This document shows, in pieces, positions 43,607-52,306 of a stretch of DNA of 64,000 nucleotides. The stretch is taken from contig JBEKXE010000001.1 in the NCBI GenBank assembly GCA_049512335.1, forward strand, positions 65,249 to 129,248. The letters run 5' to 3'. This DNA is from Lustribacter sp049512335. Lineage in GTDB: Bacteria; Vulcanimicrobiota; Vulcanimicrobiia; Vulcanimicrobiales; Vulcanimicrobiaceae. A model generated the notes under the pieces. It was not told the DNA's origin. It ran no database searches and worked only from the letters and a program-made list of their open reading frames with translations. How positions within the stretch are numbered: position 1 is the stretch's first letter; each line of letters begins with the position of its first letter. A program made the position numbers and the translations under genes.

Positions 43607-44737
43607 GTGGAGCGCCCCTGGTACACCCGTTTCAACTGGTGGCTGGCCGGATCGTGCATCGCGCTGACGATCGTCGGCGTCGTTTTCATTTCGTCGGCGA
43701 CGCTGCACGAACCGTATAACGCCGGCGAGTGGAAGAGCCAAATCGTCTTCGCGCTGGTCGGCATCGCGGTGATGTTCGGGGTGGCGTTCGTCGACTACCA
43801 CCGCTGGCAGCAGTGGGCGCTGCCGCTCTACGTCATCACGCTCTTGCTCCTGATCTTCATCGCGATCAAAGGCCACAGTGCGCTCGGCGCGGCGCGCTGG
43901 ATCCAGATCGGACCGTTGCAATTCCAGCCCTCGGAGCCGGCCAAGGTGACGATCGCGATCGCCGTCGCGGCGCTGCTCTCGCGCAGCAGCTACCGCGCGC
44001 TGTGGCAATTGTTGATTCCGCTGGCGGCGGTGGCCGTCCCGGCGCTGCTGATCCTCAAGCAGCCCGATCTCGGCACGACGCTCGTCGTCGGAGCGATCCT
44101 GACCGCCGAGCTGGCCTTCGGTCTACCGAACGTGATCGACTTCGCGATCTACCTCGGCAGCATCGTCGCCGGCGCGGCGTACGTGCTCTCGAGCGACAAG
44201 ATCCTCAAGCCGTTCCAACGCGCCCGCTTGCTGGTGTTTCTCAACCCGAAGCTCGATCCGCAAGGCGTGGGCTACAACCTCAACCAGTCGAAGATCGCGG
44301 TCGGCAGCGGTGAGTTGTTCGGCAAAGGGCTCTATCACGGCACCCAAACCCAGCTGAACTTCGTCCCCGAGAACTCGCGCGATTTCATCTTCACGGCGAT
44401 CGGCGAGGAAGCGGGCTTCGTGGGCGCGTGCGGTTTGATCGCGCTCGACGCCGTGATCGTGGGCAGCGCGCTGCGCGCGGTGTTCTCGGCGCAAGACCGC
44501 TTCGGGCTGTTGCTCAGCGTCGGCCTCGTGACGATGTTCGCCTTCCACATGATCGTCAACATCGGCATGACGATCGGCATCATGCCGGTCACGGGCATCC
44601 CGCTGCCGTTCATGTCGTACGGCGGCAGCGCGCTGATCACCGACTACCTCGCCGCCGGCATCTTGATCAACGTCGCCTTGCAAAAAGACCGTTTGGTGTT
44701 CGGTGACGCCCGCGCCCGGATCGGCGAAGCCGCTTAA
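43607..44737 (+). CDS. rodA: Rod shape-determining peptidoglycan glycosyltransferase RodA
   Basis: 376 aa from GTG 43607. SEDS-family membrane protein with ten hydrophobic segments and the conserved blocks GHSALGAARWIQIGPLQFQPSEPAKV, LKQPDLGTTLV (catalytic-type Asp), GKGLYHGTQTQLNFVPENSRDFIFTAIGEEAGFVG and GIMPVTGIPLPFMSYGGSAL. Polymerises glycan strands of the lateral wall with a class B PBP. Linkage to min genes is common; the cell is expected to be rod-shaped. The spacing of the E-N-S-D-F-I-F block favours RodA over FtsW. Confidence 0.94.
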   Translation: MERPWYTRFNWWLAGSCIALTIVGVVFISSATLHEPYNAGEWKSQIVFALVGIAVMFGVAFVDYHRWQQWALPLYVITLLLLIFIAIKGHSALGAARWIQIGPLQFQPSEPAKVTIAIAVAALLSRSSYRALWQLLIPLAAVAVPALLILKQPDLGTTLVVGAILTAELAFGLPNVIDFAIYLGSIVAGAAYVLSSDKILKPFQRARLLVFLNPKLDPQGVGYNLNQSKIAVGSGELFGKGLYHGTQTQLNFVPENSRDFIFTAIGEEAGFVGACGLIALDAVIVGSALRAVFSAQDRFGLLLSVGLVTMFAFHMIVNIGMTIGIMPVTGIPLPFMSYGGSALITDYLAAGILINVALQKDRLVFGDARARIGEAA

Positions 44738-44739
44738 GT

Positions 44740-47037
44740 TTAACCTCGCGCGGCGGTGGCGAGGGTGCGCTGGGCGAAGCGGAACGCGTCGTCGGGTGAC
44801 ATCGGACGGCCGAACAGGTAGCCTTGAACGAGCCGGCAACCGAGGCCGGAAATCAGCTCGCGCTGCTCGGGCGTCTCGATCCCTTCGGCGATCACCTCGG
44901 CGTTCAGGCCGTGAGCCAGCGCGATGATGCCGGCCACGATCGGCACCTTCGCCGGGTCGTTGGCGGCCGAGACGACGAACGAACGGTCGATCTTGATCGC
45001 GTCGACTTGAAAGTCGTTGAGGTGGCGCAGCGACGAGAAGCCGGTGCCGAAATCGTCGAGGCACACGCGCAGGCCCATCTCGTGCAAGTTGGCGAGGAAA
45101 CGTCCGGCCGTGTCGATCGAATCGATGGACGCCGTTTCGGTCATCTCGATCACCAGCGTTTGCGAGGGGATGTTCCACATATCCATCGCGTCGGCGATCG
45201 ACGCGTAGGTGCCGACGTGCGCGGCCTCCATCGGCGACACGTTGAAGTGCACCGACAGCGTCTCGAGCGACAACCCGTCGTCACGCCAGGCGGCCAGGTG
45301 CCGGCACACTTCGTGCACGACGCGCCGGCCGAGCGAAACGATGAGCCGGGCTTCTTGCGCGACGTCGACCAGCAGCGCGGCGTCGATCTCGCCCCGCACC
45401 GGATGGTTCCAGCGCACCAGCGCTTCGAAGCCGTGAGCGGTGCCGTCGTCGAGCGAGAGGATCGGCTGAAAGACGACGCGCGGCCCGCTGTCGCGGGCCA
45501 GCGCCTCGCGCAGGTCGGCCGCCAACTCCGCGCGGTCGACGATCGCGGCGCGCAACACGTCGTCGAACATCACCGCGCGGTCGCCGCCGTCTTCTTTCGC
45601 GCGGTACATCGCGATGTCGGCGTCGCGCAAGACGCTGTCGACGGTCTCGTGCATCGCGTCGATCGCCACGATGCCGACGCTGGCCGCCAAGCGGTGTTCG
45701 AGCCCTTCGACGCGGATCGGCGCGGTGAACGCTGCGCAGATCGCCTCGCCGACGTGGATCGGGTGTGCGGAGTCGGGATCGTAGTGGTGAACCAGGATCG
45801 CGAACTCGTCGCCGCCGACGCGGGCGATGAGATCGCCTTGCGGCGTCGCGCCACGCAAGCGCTCCGCCGCGGCGACCAGAAACTCATCGCCGGCCTGGTG
45901 GCCGTAGCGGTCGTTCACCTCTTTGAAGTAGTCGAAGTCGATCGAGATGATCCACGTCGTGCGATCGTTGACGGGCGTCCAGGCCGCCACCGCCTTCGCG
46001 GCGGCTTGGGTGAACGCGCGCCGGTTCGGCAACCCGGTCAGCGCGTCGTGCAACGCCTGATGCTGAAAGGCGGCCCGGGTGCGCTGCGAGCGCAACTGCG
46101 CGCGGATCACCTGCATCGACAGCAGCACGACGACGGCGATGATCGCCGACAACAAGCCCACGATCAGCGCGATCTCGTCGCGCGCCCGTTCCCCCGCGTC
46201 GATCAGACGGTTGTCGAGCAGCGGGAGCAGCGTCGCTTCGAGGGCGGCCAATTTCACCGAGGCGTCGGTGACGGGCGCGAGCAGTCCCGCGCGCCGCTGC
46301 AGGGCGTCGCCCAGAGCGATGTGCCGGCGGAACTCGTCGAGGAACGCCGCGGCGGCCGCGCGCGTCGTATCGGCCTGCGAGCGGACGATCGGCGGCAGGC
46401 CCTGGAACCAGCGCGGCTCCAAGGCCACGTTGGTGGTCGACGTCACGTCGGCGTAGATCGACGTCAGCGCGGCGCGCGAGAAGCGGTCGCTGCCGGCGTG
46501 CAGCGGATCGGCGGCGGCGAGCATGCTGGCCAGGCGCGCGAACTGTTCGTCGGCGGCCGGCAAGGCTTGGAGCGAGGCCTCGGCGAGGACGCCGTCGGCG
46601 TTGGCGGCGCTGCCGCGCATCACCGCGATGCTGCCCACCCGCAGGTAGGACTCGCGCATCGCCTCGCTCGTCAACCGCACCAGGGCCACGTTCGCCGGGT
46701 GCCGCTCGGAGCCGACCCAGGCTCGCCGTAAACGCGCGATCTGGGCCTCCGGCAACCCGTCGATCAGCCCGCTCGTGACGGCGCCTTGGTCCACGCGCCC
46801 CAACGAATCGGCCACGGCGGCCGCCGAATCGCGGTCGACGGCGGGTCGCCCGCTCGCGTGATAGTCGGCCAGCGCCGCGGACACATCATCGAGCCGTTCG
46901 ACTAAGCGCACGGCGTTCTCGCCGACCGCATACGAGGCGATCGCGGCATTCCGGTCGCCGATTTGGACCGCGCCGGCCGACAAGAGCGACGCCAAAACGA
47001 CGATACCGACCGCTACTAAGCGTAATGCGAGCCTCAC
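44740..47037 (-). CDS. Membrane GGDEF-EAL bifunctional c-di-GMP signalling protein
   Basis: 765 aa from GTG 47037 (VRLALRLVAVGIVVLASLLS); the frame is open far upstream but only as antisense of the RNase gene. A periplasmic sensor of about 270 residues lies between helix 1 and a second helix (IALIVGLLSAIIAVVVLLSMQVI). Then GGDEF (DALTGLPNRRAF; IDFDYFKEVNDRYGHQAGDEFL; RVGGDEFAILV, intact) and EAL (FEALVRWNHP; HFNVSPMEA; LDDFGTGFSSLRHLN; AEGIETPEQ) domains. The RxxD inhibitory site is absent. Both active sites look complete, so it could make or degrade c-di-GMP in response to an external signal. Confidence 0.92.
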   Translation of the reverse strand: MRLALRLVAVGIVVLASLLSAGAVQIGDRNAAIASYAVGENAVRLVERLDDVSAALADYHASGRPAVDRDSAAAVADSLGRVDQGAVTSGLIDGLPEAQIARLRRAWVGSERHPANVALVRLTSEAMRESYLRVGSIAVMRGSAANADGVLAEASLQALPAADEQFARLASMLAAADPLHAGSDRFSRAALTSIYADVTSTTNVALEPRWFQGLPPIVRSQADTTRAAAAAFLDEFRRHIALGDALQRRAGLLAPVTDASVKLAALEATLLPLLDNRLIDAGERARDEIALIVGLLSAIIAVVVLLSMQVIRAQLRSQRTRAAFQHQALHDALTGLPNRRAFTQAAAKAVAAWTPVNDRTTWIISIDFDYFKEVNDRYGHQAGDEFLVAAAERLRGATPQGDLIARVGGDEFAILVHHYDPDSAHPIHVGEAICAAFTAPIRVEGLEHRLAASVGIVAIDAMHETVDSVLRDADIAMYRAKEDGGDRAVMFDDVLRAAIVDRAELAADLREALARDSGPRVVFQPILSLDDGTAHGFEALVRWNHPVRGEIDAALLVDVAQEARLIVSLGRRVVHEVCRHLAAWRDDGLSLETLSVHFNVSPMEAAHVGTYASIADAMDMWNIPSQTLVIEMTETASIDSIDTAGRFLANLHEMGLRVCLDDFGTGFSSLRHLNDFQVDAIKIDRSFVVSAANDPAKVPIVAGIIALAHGLNAEVIAEGIETPEQRELISGLGCRLVQGYLFGRPMSPDDAFRFAQRTLATAARG

Positions 47038-47307
47038 CGTGCGCCGCCTTCGGCGCAGGGGGCGCCGAACGCTCGTCGGGGGGCTGCGAGGACGAAATCT
47101 CCTCCCTCTCGAACGGAGACCTAGCGAAAGTGCTCGCCTCGTGATCGTGTCCCCGAAGGGTGGACGCTGGATCGGTAGGGCCTTTTGGAACAGTTTCATA
47201 CCGAATTTTGGGTCGCGGCTGAAGCCGGCGACGCCCGCTCGATGGCGCAAGCAAAAGCGCGGTCGCGATGCGTGTCGTAGGACGGTCGCACCCGGGAGAC
47301 ACACAAC
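47038..47307. promoter_or_regulatory. Divergent regulatory region between GGDEF-EAL gene and RNase E/G
   Basis: 270 bp. A 7-bp stem hairpin (47040-47046/47051-47057) lies just upstream of the GGDEF-EAL start. On the other side GGGAG (47294-47298) is 9 bases before the RNase TTG at 47308 and fixes that start. RNase E mRNAs are autoregulated through their leaders in enterobacteria; a similar role here is only a guess. No riboswitch class was recognised. Confidence 0.5.
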
Positions 47308-50262
47308 TTGTCGACCGACCTTCTCATTTCGAGCGATCCGTGGGAGAACCGCGTCGCCATCCTCGAAGATGGGAAACTCTCCGAATACTACATCGAGCGT
47401 GACGAACGCGTTATCGGCTCGATCTACAAGGGCAAAGTCCAAAACGTGCTGCCCGGCATGGGCGCCAGCTTCGTCGACATCGGGCTGGGGCGCAACGCGT
47501 TCCTCTACGTCGACGACATCAACAAGACGCCGCTGAACATCGGCGACGTCGAGATCACCGGCGGCCGCAGCGGCTGGACGATCAACGAAAAGGTCAGCAA
47601 GGGCGACGACGTCCTGGTGCAGATCGTCAAGGAGCCGCGGGGCCTCAAGGGGGCGCGCGTTTCGACCAACATCTCGCTGCCCGGGCGCTATCTGATCCTG
47701 ATGCCCACCGGCAAGTACTCCGGCGTCTCGCGCAAGATCGAGTCGGCCGAAGAACGCAATCGGCTCAAGGGCGTGATGAAGGCGATCCGGCCCGAAGGGA
47801 TGGCGACCGTCGTGCGCACCGCGGCCGGCGGCGTATCGAACGCCGAGCTGATCGCCGACCTCGGCGTGCTGATCCGCATGTGGCACGGTATCCTCGAGAA
47901 TTACAAGTCCGCACCGACGCCGTCGCTGCTGCACAAAGACATGAACTTGGTGTACAAGGCGGCGCGAGATTTCATCACGCCGGACGTCGCGCACGTCTGG
48001 ATCGACGATCCGGACGAAGCCGAGCGGGTGCGCGATTTCATGCGTCTGCTGGGACCGCAGTACGTCGAGCGCATCAAGCCGTATCCGAACGGCGCCCAGC
48101 TCTTCGCCGACTACAAGATCGACGAAGAGGTCGCGAAGCTGATGAAACCGACCGCGAAACTGCCGTCGGGCGGTTCGATCGTCATCGAGACGACCGAAGC
48201 GCTCACGGTCATCGACGTGAACTCCGGCAAATTCACCGGCGGCAAGAACCTCGAGGACACGATCGTCAAGACGAACATCGAAGCGGCGGCGGAAATCGCG
48301 CGCCAAGTGCGGCTGCGCGACATCGGCGGCATCATCGTGTGCGACTTCATCGACATGTCCTCCGAAGGCGATCGCAACAAGGTCATCAAGAGCCTCGAAG
48401 ACGGGTTGAAGAAAGACCGCACCCGCTCGACGATTCAATCGTTCTCGCCGCTGGGCTTGCTCGAATTCACGCGCAAGCGCGTCGGCAAGGATCTCGCCGG
48501 CCAACTGCGTTCGACGTGTCCGATGTGCACGGGCCTGGGCAGCGTGATGTCGCCGGAGTCGGTGACGATCTCGACCTTCCGTCAGATCGCGCAGCACAAG
48601 AACGGTCACGCCGATCACGTGCACGTCGCGGCATCGCCGCACGTCGCCGCGCAAATCGAGTTCTGGTACGAAGACGAGCTGCGCCAACTGGGCGAGCGCG
48701 TCAAGACGCCGATCGACGTGCGCGTCGATCCGGCCGTGCATCCCGAAACGCCGCTGGTCGTGTGGGGCGCGGGCTTGCCCGAACTCCCGCCGGTGCGCGT
48801 CGGCGACGAGTTCGAAGTCGAATTGCTCAACACGCGCTTGCCGGTCGCAACGTCGGCTGCCGCGGTCGTCAACGGCCGTTTGATCGAGGTCGAGAACGCG
48901 GCCAACGCCGCCGGCAACGCGATCAAGATTCGCGTCATCGACGTTGACGGAGCCGACATTCTGGCCGAGGCGCGCACGCCGGTCGGCGCTCCCGCCGTTG
49001 CCGGCGAGGGCAAGAAACGCCGCCGCCGCGGTGGCCGCGGCCGCAAGCCGCTCACGGCCGCCGAGCAGCAAGAAGAACTGCGCGAACTGGCCGAGGAAGC
49101 CGCCAAAGGATTGGGCGCGCGCCCGGTTCCGGTCATCGGCATCTCGACGACCGAAGAGGCCGTGGCCGAAGAGCACGTCGCGATCAACGAAGGCGCGCCC
49201 AAGCACGTCACCCCGGCCGGTATTGCAGGCGGTATCGCGCCCGATGCGGCCGAGATCACCAGCGTGCATCCGCCGCGCGGCCGCGGCGACCGCGGACGTC
49301 CGTCCGGACCACCGGCTGCCCGTCAGCCTGCCGCGCCCGCCTTCCGGCCGGCGCCGTCAGCTCCCGGCTTGGCGCCGCTCCCGGGCGAATCGCTCTCCGG
49401 CGCGCTGGTCGCCAAACTTCCCGGCGAGACGCTCTCGGGCGACCGGGTCAACGAAATGGTGACGCAGGCCGCCCCGCGGCCGGTCGCTGCCGTCCCGGCC
49501 TATGTTGCTCCCGAGGAAGCGCCGGCCGAGACCGGCGACGCTCCGGCGCGGAAACGCCGCCGCCGCCGGCGCCGCGGTCGAGGCGGCAACGGTGCCGCCG
49601 GTCAGCCGGCCGGCGTGGCCGGCGCTTCGAACGGTGAAGCCGATCTCGAGGCCGAGGATGAAGAGGACGTGGCCGAGCCGATGCTCGCCGCCGCTCCGGC
49701 GGCCGGGATCCCGCAGCCCGGCGTCGAGGTCGAAGGCCGCAAGCGCCGCCGGCGCCGGCGCCGCCGCGGTCGCGGCGGCAACGGGGCTGCGGCAGCCGCC
49801 GCCTCCGGAGTGCTCGGCGAGGGGACGCTGCCCGATCGGCACATCATTCGCGTCGACGGTGAGGGCGGCGCCCATCCGACCGGCGAGGTCGCCCCCGCTC
49901 AGCCCAACCGTGCGATCGCCCCGTGGAGCCGGCCGAAGAAGGGCGAGATCGCGATCGAACCGCCGCCGCCGAGCCTGACCGCTCCGGCCGAAGAGGTGCG
50001 GGTCACCGCGCCTTCGCGCCGCCGCGCTCCCGCGCGTTCGGCTCCGGCCGCTCGCGTCGCGCCGCTCGAAGCGGCGGCCGAGATCAAGGCGTTGCCCGCG
50101 CCGGCCCGCAAGAAGGCCGCCGCTCGCAGCACCTCGGCCAAGAAGACGACCGCCAAGAAAACGGTCGCGAAAAAAACGGTCGCGAAAAAAACCGCGACGG
50201 CCAAGAAGGCCACCGCGCGCAAAGCCACCAGCGCCAAGAAGACGGTCCGCAAAAAGACCTGA
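47308..50262 (+). CDS. Ribonuclease E/G with long basic C-terminal tail
   Basis: 984 aa from TTG 47308. Catalytic half (1-420): S1 domain (RVIGSIYKGKVQNVLPGMGASFVDIGLGRNAFLY), catalytic Asp 304 in TVIDVNSGKF and Asp 346 in CDFIDM, and Zn-link Cys 404/407 in CPMC, all in register with the E. coli enzyme (D303, D346, C404/C407). The remaining 560 residues are low-complexity: Arg blocks (RKRRRRRRRGRGGNG, twice), a repeated PGE(S/T)LSG motif, and a final 50 residues of histone H1-like Ala-Lys-Lys-Thr repeats. Likely mRNA decay/rRNA processing endonuclease; the tail probably binds RNA or nucleoid. RNase E versus G cannot be settled by the catalytic domain alone. Confidence 0.94.
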   Translation: MSTDLLISSDPWENRVAILEDGKLSEYYIERDERVIGSIYKGKVQNVLPGMGASFVDIGLGRNAFLYVDDINKTPLNIGDVEITGGRSGWTINEKVSKGDDVLVQIVKEPRGLKGARVSTNISLPGRYLILMPTGKYSGVSRKIESAEERNRLKGVMKAIRPEGMATVVRTAAGGVSNAELIADLGVLIRMWHGILENYKSAPTPSLLHKDMNLVYKAARDFITPDVAHVWIDDPDEAERVRDFMRLLGPQYVERIKPYPNGAQLFADYKIDEEVAKLMKPTAKLPSGGSIVIETTEALTVIDVNSGKFTGGKNLEDTIVKTNIEAAAEIARQVRLRDIGGIIVCDFIDMSSEGDRNKVIKSLEDGLKKDRTRSTIQSFSPLGLLEFTRKRVGKDLAGQLRSTCPMCTGLGSVMSPESVTISTFRQIAQHKNGHADHVHVAASPHVAAQIEFWYEDELRQLGERVKTPIDVRVDPAVHPETPLVVWGAGLPELPPVRVGDEFEVELLNTRLPVATSAAAVVNGRLIEVENAANAAGNAIKIRVIDVDGADILAEARTPVGAPAVAGEGKKRRRRGGRGRKPLTAAEQQEELRELAEEAAKGLGARPVPVIGISTTEEAVAEEHVAINEGAPKHVTPAGIAGGIAPDAAEITSVHPPRGRGDRGRPSGPPAARQPAAPAFRPAPSAPGLAPLPGESLSGALVAKLPGETLSGDRVNEMVTQAAPRPVAAVPAYVAPEEAPAETGDAPARKRRRRRRRGRGGNGAAGQPAGVAGASNGEADLEAEDEEDVAEPMLAAAPAAGIPQPGVEVEGRKRRRRRRRRGRGGNGAAAAAASGVLGEGTLPDRHIIRVDGEGGAHPTGEVAPAQPNRAIAPWSRPKKGEIAIEPPPPSLTAPAEEVRVTAPSRRRAPARSAPAARVAPLEAAAEIKALPAPARKKAAARSTSAKKTTAKKTVAKKTVAKKTATAKKATARKATSAKKTVRKKT

Positions 50263-50267
50263 TCGCG

Positions 50268-50897
50268 GTGCTGGCGGTGTTCGTCGACTTCGACGGCACG
50301 ATCACCGACGTCGACACGTTCGACGCGTTGGTCCGGGCCGTCGCCGGCGACGCGGCCTGGGAAGCCATCGACGGCCCGCTGGTCGCGGGCCGCATCACGC
50401 TGCGCGAAGCGCTCGCGCGGCAAGCGGCGGCGGTCGGCCTCTCGCGCGCCGAAACGCTCGCGTTCATGGAAGCGAACGCGCGGGTCGATCCGGCGTTCGG
50501 CCCGTTCGTCGCCGCCGTACGCGCGCACGGCGGCGCGATCCGTGTCGTCTCGAGCGGCATCGCGCCGGTGATTCACGATGCGCTCGCGCGCGCCGGGGTC
50601 GAGGTCGACGTGATCGCCAACGACGTCGACTTCGCGGCCGGCGGCTGGACGATGTCGTTCGTCGACGCGTCCGACAACGGGCACGATAAAGCCGCGCACG
50701 TGCGTGCCGCGCGCGCGAGCGGCCGGCGCACGGTCTACATCGGCGACGGCATCAGCGATTTCGCCGCCGCTCTCGAAGCCGACGTCCGGTTCGCAAAAAA
50801 AGGCCGCGCGCTCGAAGCGTATTGTCGAGCGCGCGGCGTTGCCTGCGAGCCGTTCGAATCGTTCAGCACGATCGAACGGCGCCTATTCGGTCCCTAG
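50268..50897 (+). CDS. HAD-superfamily phosphatase (subfamily IB, MtnX/SerB-like)
   Basis: 209 aa from GTG 50268 (GTG 50277 is an alternative), 5 bp after the RNase gene. Motif I FVDFDGTITDVDTFD, motif II RVVSSGIAPVI, motif III Lys in NGHDKAAHV, motif IV YIGDGISDFAAA. Closest in layout to 2-hydroxy-3-keto-5-methylthiopentenyl-1-phosphate phosphatase and phosphoserine-phosphatase-like enzymes; no methionine-salvage gene is nearby, so substrate stays open. Its TAG overlaps that of the convergent S41 gene on a shared CTAG. Confidence 0.85.
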   Translation: MLAVFVDFDGTITDVDTFDALVRAVAGDAAWEAIDGPLVAGRITLREALARQAAAVGLSRAETLAFMEANARVDPAFGPFVAAVRAHGGAIRVVSSGIAPVIHDALARAGVEVDVIANDVDFAAGGWTMSFVDASDNGHDKAAHVRAARASGRRTVYIGDGISDFAAALEADVRFAKKGRALEAYCRARGVACEPFESFSTIERRLFGP

Positions 50898-52306
50898 TGA
50901 ACGATCGGGGTCACCGTGGTGGCCGCGGTCGTGCCGGCCGCGGCGGTGCCGGCGATCTTCTGCTGTAAGAACGCGATGGCCCGGGTCAGCTGCGGGTCTT
51001 CCTCGGGATAGCCCGGACGGATCTTCGTGCCCTTCGGGATGTCCGCTTCGATCTGCGGCTGGATGCCGATCGTATTGATGTCGTGACCGTCGGGCGTGTA
51101 GTACCGGGCGGTCGTGATCTTCACGGCCGAACCGTCGCGCAGCGGGAAGATCGTTTGCACGACGCCCTTACCGAACGTCTTCGTGCCGATCAGCGTGCCG
51201 ACGCCGCTGTCCTCGATGGCGCCGGCGGTGATCTCCGAGGCCGACGCGGTGTAACCGTTCACCAGCACGGCCAGCGGACGCGGTGCGATCGCGATGTTCT
51301 CGGCATCGTATTCGGTACTCTGGCCGGCGCGCGAGCGCACGGTGACGATCGGTCCGGTCGGGATGAACTTCGAGCTCACGTCGACCGCCGCGTTGAGGTA
51401 TCCGCCGCCGTTGTAGCGCAGGTCGAGCACGTAGGCCTTCGCGCCTTGCGATTGCAGGCGGTTCAGCGCGGCGTTGAGTTCGCTGCCGGTATTCTGACCG
51501 AACACGGAGAGCTGCGCGTAGCCGATGTCGCCGGGCAGCAGCTTGGCGAACACGCTCGGCGGCTTGATCGTGTCGCGCGTGACCGTGACGGGGTCGATCG
51601 TGGCGTCGTTGCGCACGATGGCGAGCTTGACTTTGGTTCCCGGATCGCCGCGCAGCAGCTTCTGGATGCGCGATTGCTGCACGTCCAGCGGCGCGCCGGC
51701 GATGATGTCTTTCACCGACCGGTCGTTGATCGCACTGATCTCGTCGTCACCGCGCAGGCCGGCTTTGTCGGAGGGCCCGTCGATGATCACGTTCTCGACG
51801 CGGATGTTCTTCGTTTGGTCGTCGATCGAATAGGTCAGGCCGACGCCGCCGAACGACGTGCCGTCGAGACCTTCGTTGAGCTCCGCAAACGACTTCGGAT
51901 CGAGGAACACGGTGTAGCGGTCCTTGACCGATCCGACGACGCCCGAGATCGCCGCGTAGGCCACCTTCGTCGCCGAAACCTTGCCGGAGTAGTGCGTGAC
52001 CGCTTCGTCCGCTTCGCGTTGCAGCTCGCGCACGTTGTTGACGTCATCGCTCGACGCGCGCGGCTCGGTGATCTTCGGATCCTTGACGCCGTCGGTTTTC
52101 AACAGCGCGAGGATCGCCGCATGCGCGCTGTTGAGCACGTTCTGCGCGTCGACCCGCTGGTAGAAGTCTTGCGTCAAGTACATGTAGGAAGCGGTGATCT
52201 CGTCAGCTTGCTGTTGCGAGAGGCCGGCGGCCGCGGAGGCCGACGGGATGTGGACCAGCGCGGCGGCGAGCCCGAGGGCGACACTGGCGGCGAAGAAGCG
52301 TTTCAT
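50894..52306 (-). CDS. S41 family C-terminal processing peptidase, distal copy
   Basis: 470 aa with signal peptide (FFAASVALGLAAALVHIPSASA). PDZ domain about residues 130-215 (FGGVGLTYSIDDQTKNIRVENVIIDGPSDKAGLRGDDEI), then the S41 fold: GYAQLSVFGQNTG, LDLRYNGGGYLNAAVDV, catalytic Ser in NGYTASASEITAGA and Lys in GTKTFGKGVVQT. Periplasmic Ctp proteases trim wall hydrolases and membrane proteins; here it lies downstream of ftsEX and an M23 hydrolase. ATGA overlap with the upstream paralogue. Confidence 0.93.
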   Translation of the reverse strand: MKRFFAASVALGLAAALVHIPSASAAAGLSQQQADEITASYMYLTQDFYQRVDAQNVLNSAHAAILALLKTDGVKDPKITEPRASSDDVNNVRELQREADEAVTHYSGKVSATKVAYAAISGVVGSVKDRYTVFLDPKSFAELNEGLDGTSFGGVGLTYSIDDQTKNIRVENVIIDGPSDKAGLRGDDEISAINDRSVKDIIAGAPLDVQQSRIQKLLRGDPGTKVKLAIVRNDATIDPVTVTRDTIKPPSVFAKLLPGDIGYAQLSVFGQNTGSELNAALNRLQSQGAKAYVLDLRYNGGGYLNAAVDVSSKFIPTGPIVTVRSRAGQSTEYDAENIAIAPRPLAVLVNGYTASASEITAGAIEDSGVGTLIGTKTFGKGVVQTIFPLRDGSAVKITTARYYTPDGHDINTIGIQPQIEADIPKGTKIRPGYPEEDPQLTRAIAFLQQKIAGTAAAGTTAATTVTPIVH

